Origin: Planctomycetota bacterium
GTDB taxonomy: Bacteria > Planctomycetota > J058 > JARGOJ01
DNA: 8,193 nt
Assembly (NCBI GenBank): GCA_029210225.1
Contig: JARGOJ010000354.1
Span: 1 to 8,193, forward strand
Reading direction: 5' to 3'
Shown here: positions 1 to 6,052 of the stretch, one piece after another
Layout of the letters: every line of letters starts with the position of its first letter
Numbering within the stretch: position 1 is the first letter of the stretch
Notes under the pieces: model-generated
The model's input: the letters and a program-made list of their open reading frames with translations, nothing else
Database searches by the model: none
What the model was told of the DNA's origin: nothing
Made by a program: the position numbers and the translations under genes

Positions 1-1
1 C

Positions 2-394
2 CGGAACCTCATCTGCGTGACCCCTCGCTTTGAGATGATCGTGATGTGTTGGCAACCCGGTCAAATGAGTTCAGTGCACGATCACCTGGATTCGTTTGCG
101 TTGTCTTATGTCGTGAAGGGTTTTCTTACGAACATCATCTATGAGCGTGTGGACAACAGTGACGACCCTGAATTCGCCGAGGTCAAGCCAATTAGCACCG
201 AGGTCTTGCCTGCGGGAAGTTGGATCAGCCTCGATTCAGATGGTATCCACAAAATGGGTTGTTCAAAGGAGAGTAACGAGCCCTTGGTGACTCTTCACTA
301 CTATGCCCGTCCGCTCCGGGAAATTCACTATTACTATCCTGAGGAGAAGCGTAAGGAGTTGAAACGCTTGGTTTATTCCTTGTTGCACTTTTGA
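2..394 (+). CDS. Cysteine dioxygenase-like cupin protein (5' partial)
   Basis: This is probably a type I cysteine dioxygenase-like thiol dioxygenase, a cytosolic non-haem iron enzyme that oxidises a small thiol such as cysteine to its sulfinate. The frame is open to the left edge. A GTG at 17 could be read as a start, but the codons before it give RNLIC, which fits the conserved Arg-Asn-Leu stretch just before the cupin core, so the gene very likely begins upstream. Visible family features are CWQPGQMSSVHDH, carrying the first two iron-binding histidines, GIHKMG with the third histidine, and LHYYARPL, which contains the Tyr region near the active site. The position of the Cys that forms the Cys-Tyr crosslink in mammalian enzymes is Ala here (DSFALSYV), as is common in bacterial members. 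The substrate could be another thiol, such as 3-mercaptopropionate. No link to the magnetosome genes is evident. Confidence 0.8.
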   Translation, partial: RNLICVTPRFEMIVMCWQPGQMSSVHDHLDSFALSYVVKGFLTNIIYERVDNSDDPEFAEVKPISTEVLPAGSWISLDSDGIHKMGCSKESNEPLVTLHYYARPLREIHYYYPEEKRKELKRLVYSLLHF

Positions 395-440
395 TTTTAC
401 CGATCAAGTTTTGTAGAACTCTTACATGGCATGACACGGG

Positions 441-466
441 GGTGACTTTATCCTTCTAGGGTCACC
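441..466. repeat. Inverted repeat between the cupin and lipoprotein genes
   Basis: GGTGAC at 441-446 and GTCACC at 461-466 are exact reverse complements around a 14-base centre, and two further G-U pairs could extend the stem in RNA. It lies about 50 bases after the cupin stop and about 40 before the lipoprotein start. No T-run follows on the plus strand, so it is not a typical intrinsic terminator. It could be an operator or an mRNA-end hairpin, or simply chance. Confidence 0.3.
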
Positions 467-503
467 ATCTATCGATTCAGATTTGGATACAGGGATAAGA
501 GTT

Positions 504-857
504 ATGATGCGCTCTTTCGTTCTCACAATGGCGGTTGTTGGTCTCTTGACCATGAGCGGCTGTATTGGCTCTGGGCAAAGAAGGAATCCGAATATTCGGG
601 GTCAGCGTAAAGACGCGGTGCCTCCTGAGCTTCGGAAAACCAAATCGATCGTCGGGAATAAGCGGAAGGTCAACTACTTCCGTCCGTCGGCAACAGAGCA
701 GCTGCTTATCGAATTGCCCCGAAACTCCTTCGCCGACCATGATCGCGCTGTGTATTCGACCTTGGGAGTGAGCGAAGGTAAGCGCCTCGCCCCGGTTTAT
801 CCTTGGTTTGAGGTCAAAGAGTTGGCTAAGAAGAAATCTGCTAACGCCGCTAACTAA
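504..857 (+). CDS. Small putative lipoprotein of unknown function
   Basis: The product is 117 residues from ATG 504. The N terminus has the layout of a lipoprotein signal: a short start with Arg3, a hydrophobic stretch FVLTMAVVGLL, then a lipobox TMSGC with Cys20 as the probable lipidated residue. The mature part is short and basic, with GSGQRRNPN just after the Cys and a lysine-rich end KKKSANAAN. No enzyme or fold motif is recognisable. A TTG at 483 opens the frame earlier, but ATG 504 (or ATG 507) puts the charged and hydrophobic signal segments in the usual place, and an AAGAG-type purine stretch lies just upstream. The protein is probably anchored in the cell envelope. It is convergent with the exported-protein gene at 1387-935. 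Its role is unknown, and I recognise no homologue. Confidence 0.65.
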   Translation: MMRSFVLTMAVVGLLTMSGCIGSGQRRNPNIRGQRKDAVPPELRKTKSIVGNKRKVNYFRPSATEQLLIELPRNSFADHDRAVYSTLGVSEGKRLAPVYPWFEVKELAKKKSANAAN

Positions 858-918
858 GCAAAAATATAGGCTTGATAGAGCCGACTTTGAATAAGAGTGC
901 TCTGTCATCCTTAAATCC

Positions 919-933
919 TTGGTCTGAGACCAA
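919..933. repeat. Perfect 15-base palindrome between convergent genes
   Basis: TTGGTCTGAGACCAA reads as seven bases, one central G, then the exact reverse complement. It sits between the lipoprotein stop and the stop codon of the convergent gene. As RNA it could form a short stem with a five-base loop. As DNA it looks like a dimeric protein-binding site. No T-run follows it directly. Confidence 0.4.
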
Positions 934-934
934 T

Positions 935-1387
935 CTAGAAGAGCTTGCCTTTTTGAGGAGTCCTTTGGGGCTCCTTTTCTTTTTTCCCTTTTGAGCTTCG
1001 CGGAAGAGCGGCCCATGGCTCAAGAAGCTTTCGTCGAGCGGGGTTTTGGCTTTGGATGCGCTTGGCGATCTGGCTGAGCACCTTTGGTGAGGGCCAGAGT
1101 TCGAAGTAGGCGAGGCGAACGTCTTCGAGGCGTCCTTGGCGTTTCAGTTTGACAATGAGTTGCTCGGCTTTATCGAAGCGATTGAATCGTAGATATGTGA
1201 AGAGGTCTCGGGCAGCGAGTCTATCCCTGGGCTTTATCTCGGGTTTTCTAGGAGTCCCGGTTCGTTTGCTGGGTACTTTGGTTGAGGGATGCTTGGTTCT
1301 TGGAATTTTCTTCCCCTGAGCGAGGACCGGGGGGGACATGGCGAGGACGAGGATGCTTGTGAAAGCAATGAGCTTCTTGGAGTTCAC
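935..1387 (-). CDS. Exported small basic protein of unknown function
   Basis: A 150-residue protein starting at GTG 1387, with an AGGA ribosome binding site nine bases upstream. It begins with a clear Sec signal peptide: Lys4-Lys5, hydrophobic residues about 6-17, and a probable cleavage after Ala23 (VLA-Q). The mature N-terminal part (24-57) is a Lys/Arg/Pro/Thr-rich, probably disordered linker. Residues about 58-120 look helical (ARDLFTYLRFNRFDKAEQL and following). The C terminus is again very basic (SKGKKEKEPQRTPQKGKLF). The mature protein should be strongly cationic and periplasmic or surface-associated. Its gene follows 2861-1599 on the same strand, but a probable terminator between them suggests separate transcription. 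I recognise no family. Its last codons overlap a plus-strand terminator. Confidence 0.65.
   Translation of the reverse strand: MNSKKLIAFTSILVLAMSPPVLAQGKKIPRTKHPSTKVPSKRTGTPRKPEIKPRDRLAARDLFTYLRFNRFDKAEQLIVKLKRQGRLEDVRLAYFELWPSPKVLSQIAKRIQSQNPARRKLLEPWAALPRSSKGKKEKEPQRTPQKGKLF
957..985 (+). terminator. Intrinsic terminator downstream of the lipoprotein gene
   Basis: GGAGTCC (957-963), loop TTTG, GGGCTCC (968-974) forms a seven-pair stem with one G-U pair, followed directly by TTTTCTTTTTT. This is a textbook rho-independent terminator for plus-strand transcription, about 100 bases after the lipoprotein stop. It lies inside the 3' coding end of the convergent minus-strand gene, where the T-run encodes the Lys/Glu-rich tail. 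Confidence 0.7.
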
Positions 1388-1484
1388 GATGGTTTTTCCT
1401 CAGTTTCGGGACAGGAAGATAAGACGAGGATAAGTTCGGGAGGTCGTCTTGTCTGCTTTTGTGCTGAAATGACACGTCCGCGCT

Positions 1485-1517
1485 AAAACAGAACAAGGTG
1501 ATCCATATCGGATCACC
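1485..1517 (-). terminator. Probable intrinsic terminator after the 420-residue exported protein gene
   Basis: GGTGATCC (1497-1504) and GGATCACC (1510-1517) form a perfect eight-base-pair stem with a five-base loop. Read on the minus strand the stem is followed by TTGTTCTGTTTT, a moderately T-rich tail. It is about 80 bases beyond the stop of the gene ending at 1599 and before the next start at 1387, so it probably separates the two transcripts. Confidence 0.55.
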
Positions 1518-1563
1518 CATAAAGAGCACTGCTCAAGATAGCTACAAAACCCTTCTTTTTCGT

Positions 1564-1595
1564 TTCACGGCTTAGACGAGTCCAGAGACCGTGAA
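1564..1595. repeat. Inverted repeat just after the stop of the 420-residue protein gene
   Basis: TTCACGG (1564-1570) and CCGTGAA (1589-1595) are exact reverse complements with an 18-base centre, immediately downstream of the minus-strand stop at 1601-1599. No T-run follows on the minus strand. It may be an mRNA 3'-end stem upstream of the stronger terminator at 1485-1517. Confidence 0.3.
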
Positions 1596-1598
1596 GTT

Positions 1599-2861
1599 CT
1601 AGTTATTCGGCTTTTGGAGTTTTTGTTTGTAGGCGTCCGCCATGTTTTTTGACTCTTTGAGAGCGTCGAGGAAGAGTTGATCTTCGAGCAGTCCTTTTTT
1701 GGTCGGAGGAGTTTTTTCAAGTTCGGTGATACAGCGTTGAACTTCGCCGTATGCAACGGGGTGGTGGGCCATGATATAGGCGAGGAGACGGCGCGCGTGG
1801 TTGAGGCTCTTGGCTTTTTTCTTGGGTTGGCTGCGAACCATTTTGAGGACATAGCGAGTGGCTTCGGTGATGATTCCGACTTGTCCGTTGCCGGTGCTGT
1901 CATTCTTGGCGCACTTGGTCAAGATGAGTGCTGCGGCGCCTTTGCGGGAGGCGTCTGAGGACCGTGAGAATTCGTCCATGACAAACTTCTTGGCCCGGGC
2001 GCTGTTTTGGACGAGGAGTTTGAGTTGTTTCTCGGCTTCTCTAAAGAACGCCTGTCCATTGTAGGTTTTATAAGAGCTAGAGAGGACATCAAGAAGAAGC
2101 TTGGCCATCTCTTCGTCCTGTCCCATTCGTTTTTTGTCGGCGGTTTTGAGCTTCCATGAGAGCTCGGGGACGAACTTGAGGGCGTGAGTTCCGAAGGAGA
2201 CAGGGTCGAGGTTCATGATGTTGAATTTGCCGCCGCTCTTTTCCATGAGTCGTTGAGCGTTGGCGACGATGCCGAGGAGGGCGCGTCGGGCTTCAACGCC
2301 CATAGCGCGGTATTCTTTGGCCATGGCTTTGATGCGTTCTTGGCCGTAGCTTTCGGGGTTGGCCCAGAGCTTGAGGAGGACCCGGAGGTTGCCTTTGCCT
2401 TTTTCGGCGACGCCTTGGTCGGCTTCTTGTTTGAAGACTTCTTGGCGGGCCATATTTTCGACGATGCTTTGAACGATGAAAGTGGCGTTAAGCTTGGGAT
2501 AGAGGACAAGTTCGGCGCCCTGGATTTGGGCTTTCATTTTGGGGTCGAGGAGGAGGCTTTCGCGGACGGAGCGGACCATGCGGGCCATGTCAACGCGGGT
2601 ATCGAGAGAGTGTTGTATCTTCTCGACGTGGGCCCAATAAATGACTGTGAGTTGGGCGGGTTTTTGCCAGTTCTTACTGTAAGGTTGCCATTCAAAGGCC
2701 TTATCGGAGAACTTTCGGATGACACCGAAGTGAGGGCCCTTGCTCTTCGCCTTGAGCATGGCTTGCCCGGCGGAGGTGAGGTGAATCACATCAGCTTCGG
2801 CGGATTGAGCGCCGAGGGCTACAGTGAGAAGGATAAGAGAAGAGAGCATTAGTTTTCGCAT
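1599..2861 (-). CDS. Exported alpha-helical protein of unknown function
   Basis: A 420-residue protein from ATG 2861, with GAGG five bases upstream. Residues 1-23 are a good Sec signal peptide: Arg2-Lys3, hydrophobic LMLSSLILLTVALGA, and a probable cleavage at AEA-D after Ala23. The mature protein has no membrane segment and looks mostly helical, with repeated amphipathic Ala/Leu/Lys-rich stretches (for example GVEARRALLGIVANAQRL and RKGAAALILTKCAKN). This could be a HEAT/ARM-like helical repeat solenoid, but I cannot define the repeat units by eye. It is Lys-rich, ends in KQKLQKPNN, and has two Cys late in the chain (CAKN, CITE). It is probably periplasmic or outer-surface. It is followed by another exported basic protein, which hints at a shared envelope role. 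No family is recognised. The opposite strand is also open over much of its length, which is a codon-bias shadow. Confidence 0.75.
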   Translation of the reverse strand: MRKLMLSSLILLTVALGAQSAEADVIHLTSAGQAMLKAKSKGPHFGVIRKFSDKAFEWQPYSKNWQKPAQLTVIYWAHVEKIQHSLDTRVDMARMVRSVRESLLLDPKMKAQIQGAELVLYPKLNATFIVQSIVENMARQEVFKQEADQGVAEKGKGNLRVLLKLWANPESYGQERIKAMAKEYRAMGVEARRALLGIVANAQRLMEKSGGKFNIMNLDPVSFGTHALKFVPELSWKLKTADKKRMGQDEEMAKLLLDVLSSSYKTYNGQAFFREAEKQLKLLVQNSARAKKFVMDEFSRSSDASRKGAAALILTKCAKNDSTGNGQVGIITEATRYVLKMVRSQPKKKAKSLNHARRLLAYIMAHHPVAYGEVQRCITELEKTPPTKKGLLEDQLFLDALKESKNMADAYKQKLQKPNN

Positions 2862-2967
2862 ACAAACCTCGCAGACAGTCGCCCCTCATAGATATATAGG
2901 GATTGTCCCATTAGGATAGCACGTTTTGCGCCAAAGTGATTTTGCCTTCTAAGTCCTTTGTTTTCGG

Positions 2968-2983
2968 GATTTTTCGAAAAGTC
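2968..2983. repeat. 16-base near-perfect palindrome
   Basis: GATTTTTCGAAAAGTC is symmetric around CG at 2975-2976, with one T-G mismatch pair. About 20 bases on is a second symmetric element, GTTTC-C-GAAAC at 3000-3010. Such spacing would suit a dimeric regulator of the divergent promoters, but no regulator can be named. Confidence 0.35.
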
Positions 2984-3014
2984 TTCGTTTCAACGGGTCG
3001 TTTCCGAAACATAA

Positions 3015-3177
3015 TTGAGACAAAAAGCCAAATCTTGGGCGAGATCCGGGGAAACGCGACGCTATTGTGGACTTGCAGTCACTTAGACACCTTAAATTGA
3101 CTTAGATAAGAGTCCATGACTGCGAAAAAATAGGACAAGTGAATGAGGGTCTTTAAGCGACATTGAAACAAAAAGCC
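3015..3177. repeat. Pair of 15-base direct repeats 148 bases apart
   Basis: TTGAGACAAAAAGCC at 3015-3029 and TTGAAACAAAAAGCC at 3163-3177 differ at one base. Both are in the spacer before the 108-residue protein gene. Between them lie ACTTAGA at 3081 and 3100 and an inverted pair GCAGTCA/TGACTGC. They may be protein-binding sites or the remains of a small duplication. Confidence 0.45.
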
Positions 3178-3312
3178 CGAAAACGAACATAAGCGACTTA
3201 AGGTGCGAAGGAATCCGCCAGGTCATTATGGCATGAGACTTGCTAGACAATTCCCCACAAGCGTCGAACACCTATCTAGCCAACGTTCTAAGCGCGGGGA
3301 AAGGAAACTCAC

Positions 3313-3639
3313 ATGGCTGCACCACACTACGAAATCGGAGTTGTCTACAAGAAGAACTCTCGATTCTATCTCGCTGTCAACGATCGCGAACTCATCTCCT
3401 TTAAACACGGACAACTCCAAGAGGTACGTCCCTACGTTAAATATGATGTCGTCCGCCAGATATCCGTCACCGACCTCTGCAAGCGCTGGGGGGTTCACCC
3501 CGATGCCCTTGACGAAGCCACCGGGCGCTTCTTCTCACCCTCCGAAGAAGGCATCAAGCCGCGCCCTCGTGCCCTCCGCCAATCGCGCTCCAATATCGAT
3601 CACTCCTGGAAAATACACGCCATTCGCATGGCCGGATAA
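3313..3639 (+). CDS. 108-residue protein of unknown function with a helix-turn-helix-like segment
   Basis: ATG 3313 is preceded by AAAGGAAA at good spacing (AGGA, seven bases), a strong ribosome binding site. The N-terminal half (residues 5-45) looks like a small beta fold, with YEIGVVYKKNSRFYLAVND followed by a FKHGQLQEVRPYVKYD stretch. Residues about 50-75 (ISVTDLCKRWGVHPDALDEA) resemble a helix-turn-helix: helix, WGV turn, helix. The C terminus is basic (KPRPRALRQSRS). A small DNA-binding or regulatory protein is plausible, but this is inference from pattern, and I know no matching family. It faces the recombinase gene convergently across a structured spacer, so it might be an accessory or control factor of that recombinase, or just a neighbour. 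Confidence 0.65.
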   Translation: MAAPHYEIGVVYKKNSRFYLAVNDRELISFKHGQLQEVRPYVKYDVVRQISVTDLCKRWGVHPDALDEATGRFFSPSEEGIKPRPRALRQSRSNIDHSWKIHAIRMAG

Positions 3640-3651
3640 TCCAAGAGAAAA

Positions 3652-3681
3652 AACGGGACAAAGCGCGTCGTCATGACGCGC
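3652..3681 (-). terminator. Possible terminator downstream of the recombinase gene
   Basis: GCGCGTC (3663-3669) and GACGCGC (3675-3681) form a GC-rich seven-pair stem with a five-base loop. Read on the minus strand it is followed by TTTGTCCCGTTTTTT, so it could end minus-strand transcription from the recombinase, whose stop is about 145 bases away. On the plus strand no T-run follows it. Confidence 0.4.
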
Positions 3682-3746
3682 GGCCCGAAACACTTATCAA
3701 TGAGAAACAAAGATCGCGGAGAAGTCGTAAGTGTCGCTCAAAACAC

Positions 3747-3799
3747 AGTGAGCAAGACTCCGATGCCAAGCATCAGGCGACGCTCACTCTCTCTTGTTT
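3747..3799 (+). terminator. Nested hairpin, possible terminator or cruciform site
   Basis: An outer pair AGTGAGC (3747-3753)/GCTCACT (3782-3788) encloses an inner hairpin GATGC-CAA-GCATC (3762-3774). The plus strand then continues CTCTCTTGTTTG, a weak T-rich tail, so this may end transcription of the 108-residue protein gene. GCTCA at 3736-3740 can pair instead with TGAGC at 3749-3753, giving a competing stem. The nested symmetry would also suit a recombination or protein-binding site. Confidence 0.35.
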
Positions 3800-3825
3800 G
3801 CTAAGGAACAATCGGCAAGCGGCGA

Positions 3826-4692
3826 TCACGCCGCGCTGGTTGCCTGCTCCGACTTATCTTCACCCTTTTTGCCGCCCCGCTTATTGTTCTTGCGAATCAG
3901 CTTCTGCACCTTGTTAAAGATGATCGGCGAGATAATCGGAGGGTGTTGACCCTTCGCCCGAATGTTGCCGAAGTGAACCCGACCCAGGTAAGTCTCGTTC
4001 TTCAAGATCCAAGACACACCCGCTCGAGACCACTGCTTACGACGACGGGTCTTTAGCCCCTGCTCGTCCAAGAACTCAATGAGTCGCTTCATGCTCTTGC
4101 GACGCAGATATTCTTTGAAGATCACGCGCACCACAGCGGCTTCTTCAGGGTGGATTTGAAGTCTCACACCCTTACTGCTGCGCTCCGTGTAGTCTCGCAT
4201 GTATCCGTAAGGAGCCGGGCCGCTTTGGTGCTTGCCAGCGCGAGCACCTGCTTCCCGTCCTTTTAAGAGGCGCTCGGCGACGCTTAGCGATTGACCAAAC
4301 TTCTCCCGCTTCTTCGCCCGTCGTCCCTCGTGCTTTTTGAGGTTCAACTTCTCGCCAACCACCGCGACATGCTTGCCATACCGCTTCAACTCAGACATAG
4401 GATCGAAATCAATGTCTTTGCGTTGAAGGCGATCCATAGACGTGACAATGACAAAGCTCCAGTCTTTCGCCATCGCCTCGTCGAGCATGTTGATCACACC
4501 CGCTCTGGAGCAAACATCGCCGAGGTGAGTCGCTGACTGCAACACTCCAATTGGGTCGTCGATGTAAACAGAGGTCAGGTCTAAACCCTCGCCCTTCGCG
4601 TAATTCCGAATTCGAGCTTCTTGAGTTTGACAATCCTCAAACCCCTTGGCCGCCTCTTCCGCTGTGAGGCGTATGTAACCAACTGCTTTCAT
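3826..4692 (-). CDS. Serine recombinase (resolvase/invertase family) with Thr at the nucleophile position
   Basis: A 288-residue protein from ATG 4692, with GGGAGA about eight bases upstream. The N-terminal resolvase domain (about 2-125) has GYIRLT where active enzymes have Y-x-R-V-S, so the catalytic Ser is Thr10. The other active-site arginines appear conserved: Arg8, Arg63 (SRAGVINML) and Arg88/Arg91 (SMDRLQR). A Recombinase DNA-binding domain follows at about 157-260 (GPAPYGY, IHPEEAAVVRVIFKEYL, WSRAGVSWILKNETYLG), then a Lys-rich tail. The zinc ribbon and long coiled coil of large phage integrases are missing, and the protein is shorter than those (usually 450 residues or more). Active relatives cut and rejoin DNA at paired sites through a phosphoserine bond. 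This one may be slow, inactive or repurposed as a DNA-binding protein. It lies downstream of mamK on the same strand, with its own leader of 253 bases. Confidence 0.85.
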   Translation of the reverse strand: MKAVGYIRLTAEEAAKGFEDCQTQEARIRNYAKGEGLDLTSVYIDDPIGVLQSATHLGDVCSRAGVINMLDEAMAKDWSFVIVTSMDRLQRKDIDFDPMSELKRYGKHVAVVGEKLNLKKHEGRRAKKREKFGQSLSVAERLLKGREAGARAGKHQSGPAPYGYMRDYTERSSKGVRLQIHPEEAAVVRVIFKEYLRRKSMKRLIEFLDEQGLKTRRRKQWSRAGVSWILKNETYLGRVHFGNIRAKGQHPPIISPIIFNKVQKLIRKNNKRGGKKGEDKSEQATSAA

Positions 4693-4924
4693 TTCCGACT
4701 CTCCCGTTTATCCGCAGACACGATGCGCAGGGCCATGAAATTCCCCCGACCGACGCACACCGATCCCAACGACAACAAACTGTGAGGTAACAAGCTTGAA
4801 AAACTAAGGAAGGGTCTTAAATTTGGACTGACAACCTGGACCAAGATAACTCAGACAAGATTCAGCCCCACAACTCTCGACAAACCCTAATGGGTCCTTC
4901 CCCGATAAATAACAAGCAAGAAGA

Positions 4925-4952
4925 CATCTAAGAACAAGGCGCTGTTCAGCGC
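4925..4952 (-). terminator. Possible terminator overlapping the mamK stop codon
   Basis: GCGCTGTTCAGCGC (4939-4952) is a short perfect inverted repeat that includes the TGA stop at 4948-4946. On the minus strand it is followed by CTTGTTCTTAG, only moderately T-rich. It may end the mamK operon, though the stem is short. The rest of 4693-4924 shows no gene and no clear promoter. Confidence 0.3.
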
Positions 4953-6023
4953 ATTTGTTCCCAAGTATCCTCTGGCATGTCATAGGCAATTTTGAGCGCA
5001 CCATTGGCTCCCGCGAAAACTGGCTCGCGGACTGCTGTCACACAGCCACCACCCAGGTCTTCAAGAGCCTCTTCCAACGCACGGTCCAAGCCAAAGATCC
5101 GGCTTCCACCACCCGCAAGAACAACATTCTTTCTCAGTGAATCTTGGAACTCTGGATCGAAGCTTCCGATCAAGTTTTCCATAGCCTCCACAATAGGATC
5201 GATAATCGCCCGGCACGCAACCCGAACTTCTTCGGTCACGTCAAAGTCAACAGGCTTACCCTTCACAGGGAAAGTCACAATGACTGGCTCAGAGCTCTCG
5301 GTCACAAAGGCATGACGCTCTTTAATCTGCTTCACCATGTTCATCGTGAACTGCGCTCCGGCGCAACGCTCTTTGAACAAGGAGTAGAGCTGCTCGTCGA
5401 CAAAGTCACCGGCTTCAAGAAGCGTGATTTGGTCGGCTTCGTCAGGCATGGCGCCTTTCATACGGCAAAGGTCTGTCGTTCCAGCACCAATGTCAATGAC
5501 GAGGGCACCGGCCAAGTTGCCTAGGCCATAAGCGACGGCGAAGGGCTCACTGGCGATCACCACTGAGTCGAGCACTTCACGAGCGGCTTCGATAATTGAT
5601 TGCTTGTTGCGAATGCTTGCCTGTGAAGGACAACCAATCACACCATAGACGAGATCTGTGGGGCTTGGCTCGGCCAAAGAAACCACGTGGTGGATCAAGG
5701 CTTTCGCCGCTTCAAGATTGCCCTCTAATTCTTCCGCGTTCACCCCTGCAGATTCGTCAGAGAACTTAATGACGCCTTTTTCTAAGGGTCGGTAAAGCTG
5801 CAAGGACAAGCGATTCTTCAACGCGTCAGCGCCAAAGAGAACGCTCGACGACTGCGCGAGTTCCGTTGGAAGAAGAAATCACTGTCTGTGATGTTCCAAG
5901 GTCGATTCCAACATAAAGAATGCCTTGCTCGACATCCCGACGTGTTGTAAAGACGGGAGACTGACCTGCGCCAGTGGCACCCTCTGTTGACTCATGGGAT
6001 TGATTCGTATTGCCTTCACTCAT
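4946..6023 (-). pseudogene. mamK: mamK-like magnetosome actin, frameshifted with an internal deletion
   Basis: MamK is a bacterial actin whose ATP-driven filaments position magnetosomes in a chain. ATG 6023 has a strong AGGAG seven bases upstream. The first frame (65 residues to a stop at 5828-5826) has YVGIDLGTSQTVISSSNGTR, the phosphate-1 loop. A second frame, from about 5842 to the stop at 4948-4946, continues with VLFGADALKNRLSLQLYRPL, the phosphate-2 motif DIGAGTTD (5494-5471), SEPFAVAYGL, and the adenosine motif LAGGGSRI. These segments match MamK much better than MreB, ParM or DnaK. At the junction (about 5837-5846) the conserved stretch S-x-V-G-[YW]-P-K-D and what follows, about 18 residues, are absent, and the frame changes. 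That fits a loss of roughly 53 bases. Repaired, the protein would be about 375 residues, near MamK size with a longer N-terminal tail. As it stands it cannot make a complete filament subunit. An assembly error is possible. Confidence 0.85.
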
Positions 6024-6052
6024 TCCCGCGCTCCTCTCAATAATTCGTTTCG

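Larger units (their letters stand above)
2862..3312. promoter_or_regulatory. Gene-free divergent spacer with palindromes and repeats
   Basis: This 451-base spacer lies between divergently transcribed genes and must hold both promoters. I see no convincing gene in it. On the minus strand an AT-rich box (CTATATATC, near 2891-2899) upstream of the gene starting at 2861 is a possible -10 region, without a good -35. The spacer also holds a near-perfect 16-base palindrome at 2968-2983 containing TTTTCGAAAA, GTTTC-C-GAAAC at 3000-3010, CGTTTC twice 13 bases apart (2986, 2999), a 15-base direct repeat (3015 and 3163), and GCAGTCA/TGACTGC at 3075-3081 and 3117-3123. The density of short symmetric elements suggests regulatory or recombination sites. 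Confidence 0.4.

Noticed and set aside
477..1016. Minus-strand open frame of 179 codons across the lipoprotein gene
   Set aside because: It covers the lipoprotein gene antisense, crosses the intergenic palindrome and terminator, and shows no protein-like pattern.
2184..2852. Long plus-strand open frame of 222 codons opposite the exported 420-residue protein
   Set aside because: Its residues are Gly/Phe/Asp/Glu-rich in a way typical of an antisense shadow. The minus-strand frame is longer, has a signal peptide, a ribosome binding site and a terminator.
3203..3676. Plus-strand frame of 157 codons overlapping the 108-residue protein
   Set aside because: It is Ser/Thr/Pro/Arg-rich and starts in the repeat-rich spacer. 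The overlapping frame at 3313 has the better ribosome binding site and a more protein-like composition.
3826..4692. Insertion sequence or transposon built around the recombinase
   Set aside because: No terminal inverted repeats or target-site duplication could be seen around it, and no partner transposase gene is present. The direct repeats at 3015 and 3163 lie to one side only.
4804..5004. Minus-strand frame of 66 codons at the 3' end of mamK
   Set aside because: It overlaps the mamK end in another frame, has no clear ribosome binding site and shows no motif.
4946..6023. MreB, ParM or DnaK instead of MamK
   Set aside because: The segments GIDLGTSQT, ALKNRLSLQLYRPLEKGVIK, EPFAVAYGL and DIGAGTTD, the end DMPEDTWEQ and the length pattern fit MamK. 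DnaK would be much longer, and MreB has a different N terminus and membrane-binding start.
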